A stretch of 64,000 bases of DNA from Oopsacas minuta. Taxonomy: Eukaryota > Porifera > Hexactinellida > Lyssacinosida > Leucopsacidae. Positions 1 through 10,521 of the stretch are shown here, one piece after another. The notes below the pieces were generated by a model. It had not been told where the DNA came from, did not search any database, and saw only the letters and a program-made list of their open reading frames with translations. The stretch's first letter is position 1, and each line of letters starts with the position of its first letter. The position numbers and the translations under genes were made by a program. The stretch covers positions 1 through 64,000 of the forward strand of contig JAKMXF010000295.1 in NCBI GenBank assembly GCA_024704765.1, given 5' to 3'.

Positions 1-1050
1 AAATACTCAGTGTGTGTATGTTTCATTAGATAATGAAGTAATACACTTGGTTAATGTACTCTTTCACAAACTGAGTGTCACAATATGCTATTGACTTGGA
101 CTTGTTTCTGTAGTTAAAATACTCAGTGTGTGTATGTTTCATTAGATAGTGAAGTAATATACTTGGTTAATGTACTCTTTCACAAACTGAGTGTCACATT
201 GCGATATTGACTTGGACTTGTTTATGTAGTTAAATTACTCAGTGTGTCTCTGTTTCATTTTATACTGGAGTAACTTAATTGAAATAGTACTCTTTCACAA
301 ATTTGAGTGTCAAAATTTGATATTGACCTGGTCTTGTTTGTATAGTTATATTACTCAGTGTGTGTTTGTTTCACTTTATACTGAAGTAATATACTTTGTA
401 TAGCACTCCTTCACAATTGTGTGGGTAGAAAATTGTTATTGACTTTGCCTTCTTTGTATAGTATATATGTTTAGTGTGTGTGTGTGTGTGTTCGACCTTA
501 AATTGAAGTAGTCTACATTGTATAGTACTCTTTCAGAATTATGTTTGCAGAAATTTGATATTGACTTGGACTTGTTTGTATAGTTTAAATATTCAGTGTG
601 TTTTTGTTTCAATTTATACTGAAATACTATATTTTGTATACTACTCTTTCACAATTTTGTTTTTAGAAATTTTGTATTGACTTTGAAATGCTTGTATAGT
701 TCAAATATTCATCGTTTGTTTGCTACAACTTAAACTGAAGTAAATACTTTGTATACAACTCTTTCAAAATTCTTTTTGGAGAAATTTGCTATTGATTTTG
801 ACATGTTTGTATAGTTTAAATGTTTAGTGTGTGTTTGTTTCAATGTGAACTGAAGTAATAAACTTTGCATAGTACTCTTTCACAATTCTGCGAGTATAAA
901 ATTGAAATTGATTTTGACATGTTTGTATAGTATAAATGTTCAGTGTGTGTTTGTTTCAACTTAAACTGAAGGATTATACATTGTATATCACTCTTTCACA
1001 ATTCTGTGTTGAAATTTGAAATTGACTTTGACATGTTTGTATATTTCAGG
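1..1050. repeat. Minisatellite, about 116-bp unit, about 9 copies
   Basis: A degenerate head-to-tail array runs from the left edge. Each unit carries a block like ACTCAGTGTGTGT, then CTTTCACAA, then ATTGACTTGGACTTGTTT. Units begin near 1, 117, 235, 350, 467, 583, 700, 812 and 930. The first two copies are nearly identical and later ones drift, so the array probably continues beyond the window to the left. No ORF is conserved across units. Confidence 0.9.
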
Positions 1051-1429
1051 TGTACACTGTCAATTTGTTTGTTTGTAAATCAAATAATTTTATTTCGTGT
1101 AAAACTACGGAACAGATTGGTAATTGTTAAAGCGAGTGAATCAATAGCTTATACAGATAATTGAGTGGATGTCAGTAATTATAGTGGTAAGGAATATAGA
1201 TTAATTCTACATCAACGTATTGTCATATTTTTCTTACTATCATCAAGTATTTTATCAGTATATTAACTATACAAGTAATGCATTAGTATTACAATTGAGT
1301 TTTGACCAGTTTTATCCAGTCAGGAGGTTTGTGACAGAACGGTTTTTACTACTATGGTTTTTACCACATGGACAAAACCTGCCAACCCTGCTCTCATACC
1401 TCTGTACATCGATGTTTGAGAAAGTCTCT

Positions 1430-2240
1430 ATGTACTACGCCATTTTAACGGCCAAGAATACTTCGATTGACCTTGAAAATGAAGGAAAACAGGATCGAAT
1501 TTCCGCAGAAACACAAAGATTGCACTGTGGAAGATTGGAACAGAGTTCTGTGGTCGGATGAATCTCCATTCGAACTTTATCCAACCCCAAACAGACAGAA
1601 TTACCGAGTTTGGAGCAAAGATTCAGGTTCAATCGAACCCTACACAATGAAAAAATTCCTGGCGAAAGGTTATGTTTGGGGTATGATGTCTCAACAAGCC
1701 CTATCTGAGTGCATGCTATACCTCAGGGGCAAAGTAAAAATGGAGAGTACTATCGTACGAAGATTTTGGCTGGATCTTGAAAAGATGCGATCAATAGAAG
1801 AGCAAAAATGGATCGGTTTTACAGCGGGCCATGACTTCCAAGATGTCCGAGATAATTTTTATGCCAGACGGGGCTCCCGCTCATACGGCTAACTAACCTA
1901 AGAATGGTGGAAACATAATCTTCCAGCGTTTTTGCAGAGAGCGGAGTGGCCTGGGAACTCACCTAACCTCAATCCATCGAAAACTTATGGTCAATACTGA
2001 AAGACAAAGTGGAAGAGTTTGAGCAAGCAAGCACCGTGAATGTCCTTGTCAAAACTTGGAAAAGGCATGGAGTGGTATTTCAGGAAATGCTTTGCAAAAT
2101 ATGGTCTACGGTATGCCCAGGCGAGTAGCACTCGTATTAGAAAGACAAGGAGACTATATTGGGAAGTACTAATGTACAAATTGTTGTATTTTAGCTTACA
2201 TTGGAATCATTATAAAAACGATAATCCTTTGTTACACCCT
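1430..2240 (+). pseudogene. Tc1-like transposase relic
   Basis: Frame fragments read as a Tc1-type DDE transposase: KMKENRIEF, then VLWSDESPFEL around the first Asp, VWGMMS, MPDGAPAHTAN with the second Asp, and EWPGNSPNLNP just before the position of the catalytic Glu, which is lost to a frameshift (SKTYG where IENLW is expected). The N-terminal helix-turn-helix part is not recognisable. A possible 3' terminus, ACACCCTG, ends near 2240, but I found no matching 5' inverted repeat, so the left end is probably eroded or truncated. Clearly inactive. Confidence 0.8.
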
Positions 2241-2259
2241 GTAGATGAGAATAGGAAGT

Positions 2260-3240
2260 CGCAAGTATACTGAATCAACATTATAACTATTCAAATAAGA
2301 GTAAACAACAGAATTAACTTGATAAATGATAAATTCAAGGGGTAAGATAAATATACTGAATTAACATCTTATCTGTTAGAATCACAATGGATGAGAAGAA
2401 AAAGTGGAAAATGTGCTGAATCAACGTATTAAATCATTAAATCAAAGTGAAAAAGTGAAGAGAGTTGAAGATACACTGAAACAACATGTTATTTGTTAGA
2501 ATCGCGGTGAATTAGAATAGAAAGTGAAAATTCCCTGAATTAAGATGTTGAATGGTTAAATAAATGTGGATGAGCAAATAGAGTTGAGGGTAAACTGATT
2601 AATTTCTTGCAGAGTGATGCTCAAGGTATACGAGTAAGAAAGTAGAAAATACACAGAATCAACTAGTTACATGTAAAATCATGATGAATACTTAAATTGA
2701 GTTCAAGATACATTGAATCAACTTGTTACCCATTGGAATCATGATAAATCACAATAGAAAGTTGAAATACAATGAAACAATATGTTAAATGTACAATTAA
2801 CAGTAAATAACTGAATCAACTTATTAAGTGATATATTCAATATCTAAGAGAAAGAGATCGAAAATATACTGAATCAACATGGTTAGTGATATTTTCGATA
2901 AGGGAAAATATAATAGAAAAATGCTGAATCAACTTGTTACATGTTTAAATCAAGGTGAATACAACAATTGAGTTAAAGATCCTCTAAATTAGCATGTTAA
3001 CTGTTAGAATCTGGGTGAATGAGTATGAAAATGTATATTTACTGAATCCAAATCATAAATGTGTAAATAACAGTGAATATGGAAAGGAGGATAAAGAATA
3101 ACTGAATCAACATTATAAGAGTTATATCAACGCGTATGAGAAAAGAAAATAGAAAAAATCATTCAACTCATTACGATATACGTATATCACAATGAATACA
3201 ACAATGGAGTTGAAGATACTCTGAATTAATTTGTTAATAT
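2260..3240. repeat. Minisatellite, about 59-bp unit, about 17 copies
   Basis: Variants of ACTGAATCAACATGTTA recur about every 59 bases (near 2270, 2354, 2413, 2475, 2535, 2594, 2653, 2710, 2773, 2810, 2868, 2922, 2983, 3040, 3100, 3160, 3219). The second half of the unit resembles GTTAGAATCACGGTGAAT. Copies are degenerate but phase is largely kept. It is unrelated to the 116-bp array on the other side of the Tc1 relic. Confidence 0.85.
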
Positions 3241-4466
3241 AGATCTTTTATGTAGCATTAAATGGTCGAGTTTAACAAAAGAACTACTTCTTCGCTTAAG
3301 TAAATTTAACAACTCGAAAACTGGGGCACCCGCTCAGGCCCTGAGGTTCCCCGGTTTTCGAAAATGCACTGGAATAATTTTGAACGTAGACCCTTTTGGA
3401 GTTTTGAGAGACATCGTGGCTAATGACAAGCATATTTACACATAATAATGACAAAAGTGCGTTCATTTCATTATGAATCAATGTAATAAATTGATTGTCC
3501 CAGAAAGATCGAGTCTCATTTTGATCTGTGAGACTTCACAACTATGTGGATGTCTAACATACAAATTCATAATATACTACATAAAGTAACAATAATAACA
3601 TTTGAATGCATAAGTGAATCTATTGCCAAATATTTTTAGAGATTGACTTGCATTAGTGTTCTGAATGCAATGATCAAGCTTATGTACTAGCGGCATGAGA
3701 ATTTATGCGTTGGTATATTTATAGAGGATTATAGGTTGTTAATGGATTAAATATTATCGGGAGAATTTGTTATACCAGAGCTAACAGGACTATTTCATGA
3801 ATTACTAATTCCTCATTCTTGATGTTCGAAATGATGTACTAAAGAATATTCAATAATTAATTCAACCGAAAATGTTTCCTGGATAGAACGTTGATGTGTT
3901 AATTTTAGCACTCAAAATTGATCAATAAGATGAAATCATGATATTATGTGAATTATAACTGCTATCTAAATCTCTACCGCTATTTTTCGGATGGCGCCTT
4001 GATGTTATATCTAGCTCCGTATTCGACTAAATCTTATGACTAATTCTTATTCATAGCCAATTTTCAATGAATAAATCAACCTATCAATAGATTCACGACC
4101 TGATTAGGTCTCATATTGATAACAAATCATGAGTTAACCATTAAACAAAATGCAGGATATTAGTTTAGGAAAAAGTCAAAATAGAAGTTCATTAGAAAAA
4201 TTCAGAATCAAAGTTTTAGACTAATTCACAACTATTAATTTAGGACAAATTCGATTTCTCATTTAAAGTGTTAGAATTCCAAGTAGCAGATTTCCCAAGG
4301 CCAAGTATTGAGCATGATTGCAGGAAGCATCATAGAAATATATTGCTATTATTAAGAATTTCATAATATTTCAATCCAATGTTCAATGAAGTATTCCCCT
4401 AATTGATTTTAACAAACTTATGATAGCATAAGATTTTGAAATATAAATTCTAATACTGAAAGCAAA
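3241..4466. other. AT-rich sequence downstream of YARS, with a small foldback
   Basis: I see no gene here. A foldback at about 3310-3362 pairs TCGAAAACTGGGGCACC with GGTTCCCCGGTTTTCGA around a GC-rich loop. I looked for a minus-strand EMAP II-like extension of YARS in this stretch and did not find one. Confidence 0.5.
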
Positions 4467-5042
4467 CTACAGTGGCTGATTGAAAGGTTTTTCATCCATT
4501 TTGGAACCATGGCCCTGTGAAGGGTAGGCTCTCTCAACTAATTTTTGAATACTTGTATTAGAAACAAATTCTTCTCTAATTGGGGCCAAGATTATGTTGA
4601 GGTACTTAGCCACAGCTACTTTCAAATCTTGAGGATGTAGTACTTTATTCATGTAATCCAATTCAAGGAGAGAATAACTAGGATAGGAAAGTTGTCCACC
4701 AAATTTAGCTGGCCTATCAATAATAAAGTTTCCTTTAATCAACCGAAAAAGGACAAACTTTGTAAAAGCAAGAACGCCATTATTCTCTCTAACACCCTCC
4801 TCAGCGTAAGCATGCAATAACTTTGATTTGACATCTTGAGGAGAGTCTAAAATATCAATTTTGGAATTGGCTACTGAGGAGCTCATTTTGCCGCCAGTTA
4901 GACCAGGAATCATAGGATTCATTAGATGTAAGCGTTGTCTATAGCCAATTTTAGGAAGATATTTTTCAGCGAATGTAAAGATTTTTCTTTGGTCTACTCC
5001 GCCAAATTGAGCATCAACTTGCAAATGCTCTTCATCAAGTGC
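4467..5042 (-). CDS. YARS1: Tyrosyl-tRNA synthetase, exon 3 (C-terminal)
   Basis: Last exon of cytosolic tyrosine-tRNA ligase, which charges tRNA-Tyr with tyrosine using ATP. It begins after an acceptor (TATATAG) with [20 protein letters not shown] and contains the class I signature loop as KMSSS (preceded by GLTGG). It continues through the anticodon-recognition domain ([26 protein letters not shown]) to a TAG stop after KPFNQPL. Phase matches exon 2 exactly (558 coding bases precede it). Most animal cytosolic enzymes continue into an EMAP II-like domain; this reading stops first. The ORF is undamaged and codon use looks normal, so I take it as functional. Confidence 0.95.
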   Translation of the reverse strand, partial: ALDEEHLQVDAQFGGVDQRKIFTFAEKYLPKIGYRQRLHLMNPMIPGLTGGKMSSSVANSKIDILDSPQDVKSKLLHAYAEEGVRENNGVLAFTKFVLFRLIKGNFIIDRPAKFGGQLSYPSYSLLELDYMNKVLHPQDLKVAVAKYLNIILAPIREEFVSNTSIQKLVERAYPSQGHGSKMDEKPFNQPL

Positions 5043-6993
5043 CTATATGAAATTAAAAATTTGAAATACTACTATTGTCATAGAATACACGGAATTAAGT
5101 ACAGTCTATAACCGATAACTAGAATCCTCAGGGCACATCAAAATCTGTTTGAGTTACGGAAAACTGACTTAAAGCAGTGATTCTGAACCTTTATAGGCCT
5201 GAGTGACCCTTTGTCTCGAATGTGATGGCACGTACCCTCATGATACTCTGAATCATTATGCATATATATATACACCTTGTAAATTTCCCAATAAAGTAAA
5301 TACCTACCGATAATCAATAAACAAGCTATACTTTATATTAACAAATATTGATGTAGTTAACATCTGGAAAATAATTTCAGGTCGTTAAGACTTCATGTTA
5401 TCACACAATAGCCTTGATTTGTTGGAAATGTGCTAATGCTAAACACGAATAATATTGATCTAGGATTTCAAAGTTCAAAAATGAATTAGTCGACAATATT
5501 TTTGTACAAATTATCAAAAAATTGTCATAGTAAAGTTAGGTAGTTCTTGAGTTACAGCTCAAACCATGGATTGCAACTCTATGTCAATTTTCACGTATAA
5601 CTCGATAATCGTTAAAGTTAGTCATATCAAGAAAGCCAAATGATAATTCACACTGAACTTAACATACCCTAATAATACATTTTAATATGATATCTCTGAA
5701 GATCACTGCGCAATCTTGAAATAGCCATTATTGGGCATATTCAGGATTATATGTCATAATGGTACAAGGTATCAAATCAAAATATACTATCGCGATATGA
5801 GAAGTTGGGTAACAGGTGCCGTCTGAAACAGCGCGATTGGCGTGGACAATGCGGCTGTAATATGGGTTCACAGCCCATTTGAATGACGGTAACTCCGGTT
5901 CAGCTGAAATATAACTCAATTAACTAACTGCACAACCATGGATTATTCTGACCGGGTAGCGTAAGGGTCAGCCATAAAGTTCAAGACGCCTATGGGTGAT
6001 TTGAATTGTTTAGCTTGATCATAATTGGTAACAAGAGTGATGAGGGGCCACTGCGGCACCTCGGCTGCGCCCCTGTAAACAGGATCAGCCATAAAGAAAG
6101 ATGAGGGATATTAAAATCATGATTAGAAAATCTCAGAATTTGGAGGGATTTCCCTGCTGATAGAGCACGACCCACTGTCATCACAATAGTTAAGATGGGA
6201 GGAGGCTAAGATCCTAAAATTGGCGTGCCACGCATCCTATTTGAGAACCTGAAAATAGCTTCAACATATTCACCAATATCATAACTTTTGTGATTTCGAA
6301 TCAACTATAACGCAGTTCTTGTTTATAGATGGTCTAGAAATAATTGTAGTTTTAAGTCCTTCTATAACGTAGTTAATGTCTTAGTATATATATTTTGTAA
6401 CCATAATTGACAGATGGTTATCACAGTGTCCATAGCGGCGGTTTGGGCTTAACTTTTCAGATTGTACTAGACTACGGCATGGTTAGAAATAATTGACGGG
6501 AGTAATTACAATTTGTTTGTTAAATACTCAGAGAATAGTAAAAAAGTTCGAACATTGAAAAGGCTGAGTTTGTTAGAGGAAACAGAAATTAGTTCGAGAT
6601 AACCGAATTAGCAATAGTTCACGATTGTTCCACATAATTCGAATAGTAAAATCAGGGAAATGAAAATATTTGGAGATTACGAATGCTCTGGACCAAAGGC
6701 ATTCAAGAAAAGCGGATGTTGACAATATCTACGGATAAAACTAAAAGAAGGTTGGGTTCAATGTATTCTAAATTTATCCAAAATACTTTGATGTTAGTTA
6801 GATAAGCATAAAATTCGTTTGATGAAAACTTTTGAATACCAAAATAGGTAGCAAATTTGGCAACATGTTGGTAGCTAAATGTCAATATCCGCATGTAATA
6901 ACTGATTAGTTTATTTACATGAATCGTTACAAAATAGCAAATCAATAAGTTAAAATCGTGCAACAGTTTGGTGACTATAATAAATATTGGAGC
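5043..6993. other. YARS intron 2, segment with a hAT-end fragment
   Basis: Non-coding. CAGTGATTCTGAACCTTTAT at about 5174 resembles a hAT 5' terminus, but no partner end was found. A GC-rich patch at 6039-6080 (GGGGCCACTGCGGCACC) is flanked by a repeated TCAGCCATAAAG (about 5968 and 6083), which may mark a small old insertion. Short ORFs here have no recognisable motif. Confidence 0.4.
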
Positions 6994-6995
6994 TA

Positions 6996-9071
6996 CAGTC
7001 AAACCTCCAATAGTGAACACCTCTCATTAGTGAACACCTCCAAATAGTGAACACTATATTCTGGTCCCAAATATTTCCCTATCAAATAATATTTATAAGA
7101 ACCTCTCTTTAATGAACACCTCTATACTGTGAATAGTGAACACCTTATTTGAACATTTCATAAGTATCTCAATTAGAATGAACCTCCAATTAGTGAACAT
7201 GGGTCAGGTTTCTGAATACAAAATAAACAGTGTTATATGAAAAGCGTGAAAAGATAATGTCACATATGCATATACTACTAATAAGTTATCAATTGCCAAC
7301 GTATAACGTACTAATACGTAGTTTAGAATTACTCTACCAACTCAGGTTATTTTAGCCATCTATCCGTGATGTCACTAAAAAGGAAAAATCTTACAATATC
7401 CGAAAAGCTCAATGTAATAGAATTTGCCTCAACGCACAGCCAGCGTGATGTAGCTGATCGATTTGGTATATCTGTGGGAGCCGTAAATAACATTCTTAAG
7501 AAGAAACAGGAAATCCAAATGGCTTGCGAAGAAAACTGTAACCCACAAATGAAGCGAGTTAGATTGTCTAGTCATTGTGAAGTTAATGATCTTATTTGGC
7601 AGTGGTTTGTAACAGCTAGATCAAAGAATATACCAATTTCAGGACCTATCTTACAAGCAAAGGGCATAGATTTTGCCGAACAACTAGGTATACCATTCAA
7701 AGCCTCTAATGGCTGGTTGGAAAAGTTCAGGTCAAGGTACAATATAGCATTCAAGACACTATGCGGTGAAAGTGCCAGTGTTGATCCGGGGACTGTTGAT
7801 ACATGGAAGCAACAATTACATACGATAATAGGTGGTTACAGCCCTGAAGATATTTCAATTGTGAGGGAACAGGTCTCTACTATAAGGTTTTGCCAACTAA
7901 GTCTCTTGTAGAGAAAAACAAAATTTGCAACGGAACAAAGACGTCAAAGGATAGGTTGACAATTCTTTTGTGTGCGAATATGTCGGGTACGGAAAAATTG
8001 AAACTATTGATGATAGGGAAAAGTCAGAATCCTAGGTGCTTCAAACACATGGACTTTAGTCAAATGCCGGTGCAATGGAAAGCAAACAAAAAGGCTTGGA
8101 TGGATAGTAGTATATTTGGAGAATGGTTGAAGGATATCAACAATAAAATGAAGCGACAAAAGAGAAAGATTCTTGTATTCATTGATAATGCTACAAGTCA
8201 TCCTCATTCAGTATTTAGTAATATTGAGTTAAAGTTTTTTCCTGCAAATTGTACATCCCAATTATAGCCAATGGATCAAGGAATTATACAGTCTATGAAA
8301 CTTTCTTATAGGAAGATCCTCTTAATGGATGTACTAAGCAGAGTTGAATCTTGTGATTCTGGGCAAGGACTAATTAAATCGATCACAGTTAAGCATGCGT
8401 TGTATTGGGCAGCCCAAGCTTGGGAAAATGTCAAATCTGAAACTATTCAGAAATGTTTCGCAAATGCTGGATTTGGTTTCTATGAACACGCAAATCTTGA
8501 CCATGAAGAAAATATCCAAAATATGATTGATGATTTGTCTTCCAGTCTTGGAATCGAATGTTGTTCAGGAATTAACTTCATGAATATCGATGAAGAGAAA
8601 CAATTACTGCATGCATATACTGATGATGATTGGGAAACACAGCTAATAGAAAATTATTTATCACCAGCAGACAATGAAACATTAGAATTGGATGAAGAAA
8701 GCGACTCAGATATTCCAATCTCAAAAGCTCCAACAGTAAAAGAAGCACTGTATTCATTGGATGTAATAAAGACATTCAGCAATAACGACAGTAAGGTGTT
8801 TGGAGCTGTAATGAAAGCTGAATCAGCAATCAAAGAGCTAATATCAGAAGGAACATGTCAAAGGCAGTCAAAACTTACTGATTATTTGGAGAAAATTAAT
8901 TAATAGCTAAAAACACATTAACATTGCATACTTAAATCATAATACATTTCATATAGCTTATTAAAATTTCATTGTTATACTATTTCAATGTAACCTCTCA
9001 TTAATGAACACCTCGCTATAATGAACAAAAAAATCGGTCCCGAGGGTGTTCACTATGGAGAGGTTTGACTG
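6996..9071 (+). mobile_element. pogo/Tigger DNA transposon, complete ends
   Basis: A 2076-bp element bounded by inverted repeats starting CAGTCAAACCTCC on the left and ending GGAGAGGTTTGACTG on the right, with TA on both outer sides (6994-6995, 9072-9073). Subterminal copies of AGTGAACACC are repeated several times on the left, as is typical of pogo-type binding sites. It carries one transposase gene (7369-8903) in the same orientation. It lies in YARS intron 2 on the opposite strand. Confidence 0.93.
7369..8903 (+). pseudogene. Tigger (pogo) transposase, two lesions
   Basis: The N-terminus has a CENP-B/psq-type helix-turn-helix (LTISEKLNVIEFASTHSQRD, then VADRFGISVGAVNNIL) and a CENP-B DNA-binding second half (ASNGWLEKFRSRYNI). 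The DDE core has LLCANMSG, LVFIDNATSHPH with the second Asp, and PMDQGIIQSMK. A one-base deletion near 7864 shifts the frame at DI/FNCEGTGLYYK, and a TAG near 8266 interrupts LQPMDQG. The first catalytic motif, normally ADETGL, reads CEGTGL, so the Asp is replaced. Length fits a Tigger transposase of about 510 residues. Inactive but not very old. Confidence 0.92.
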
Positions 9072-9261
9072 TATATATATTCAGAAGGCAAGGAAAAAGT
9101 CAAACGATAAGATTATAATATATTTCGGAATAAATTTAGGTCAGAATTGATGAATTACTTGGAATGCTAGAAAATTTCATCATTTGATACGGTTAAAACA
9201 TGCTAATACTTCAAATTTGGGCACTTGTTAAATCTACTAGATTCAACATTATACAGAAATT

Positions 9262-9540
9262 TTAAGAAGAAAGAATTTTCTGTATTGTGACATTTTTGTC
9301 CAGGCCTAATTCTAGGACATCATAAAGTGCTGATTCTAACTCCACATCGCTTGAAATGATCTTGTTGGGAAACAACCATAAGTCACAAGGTATAAGTGAA
9401 GAGAATATGGCAGATATGATAGCTTGGGCGCCAATACTCTTAATATACTCCATTGTCAGCGTGGCCTTAGGTACAAGTGCATTATCATTGTGCAAATTCT
9501 TTTCTTTAGATCTAGGTTTTGGGATATCCAAGTGTTATCT
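9262..9540 (-). pseudogene. mariner transposase fragment
   Basis: The minus-strand reading contains LHNDNALVPKATLTMEYIKS followed by SLIPCDLWLFPNK, which are the second and third Asp motifs of a mariner transposase (consensus HHDNAPAH... and PDLAPCDFWLFP). Only the C-terminal third remains. No inverted repeats or TA duplication were found beside it. It lies just outside the left end of RAG1-like element A. Confidence 0.8.
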
Positions 9541-10521
9541 TTTCGAATAAAGGCCTTCAAACCTGTGTATACAACTTGGTAGTTATTGTAATATACATTT
9601 TCAGTAGAACACAAAAATTAATCCATGAGGGCTAAATCAAATGGCATACATCCTTCTACCAATTGTAGGGAACCAATTCAATTAAACTGGTCGCTGGTCA
9701 AGTTGAAATACCTAAACCTTAGCTTATTCTTCAGGAAGAAGATCTTGATGGTGTATTCTAGTTAACCCCTAGTAACCATATCGATACTTCGCCTACCATA
9801 ATCTGAATTGTATTTATGAAACGTAAAATGATATATTTCTAGAACTGTCTCCACAGTGGTTAGAAGCAATGAATAGACAAAATATTGATTCCGTATTTGA
9901 TGGTTTTATTTCATTATATATTGTTTAAATGATTCTCATTAAAAATATCTAAGCGATTGAGACCTTAGAAGCTGTGAAATTTCTTAATCAAAGATGCGAA
10001 AAATTTACAGGAAAATTGTGGCTTCATGATTTCTAAATTTAGCCACAATTTCAAATCAACCTGTAAGAGCAATTACATAATGGAATGTTACTAATCTCGT
10101 ATACATTATACATTTCGACTATGCTAATTCTAAATATCTTGTTTCCATGACTGTATTTTGTATATATTTCGTGCACATAATATTTCTAAAATCTAGTAAA
10201 ATCCGTACAGAATTTTTACAAAGAGCAATACTTAAAGTGTCAGGAAAAATAATAACACAAAACAACAGCGCAAAATGAATCGGATACACGCATTACGATT
10301 CCTAAAACATAATCTAAAACCACAAGACCCGAAACAGTGCGCAACCTATAATTTTCAATTACATTCCATTACAACATTTCGTTGCTAGGAAATTCCCATT
10401 GTAGCATACTGTAACAATGGAATGAGATAGTATTGAATTTCGTTCTTGAAATTTATTATAGTAACTTCTATATATAATCTACTGAATAACACAACATATA
10501 TAACAGAATTTCTTGAAAACA

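Noticed and set aside
1220-1561. A 113-codon ORF overlapping the Tc1 relic
   Set aside because: Its second half is an out-of-frame shadow of the Tc1 reading and the first half has no recognisable features.
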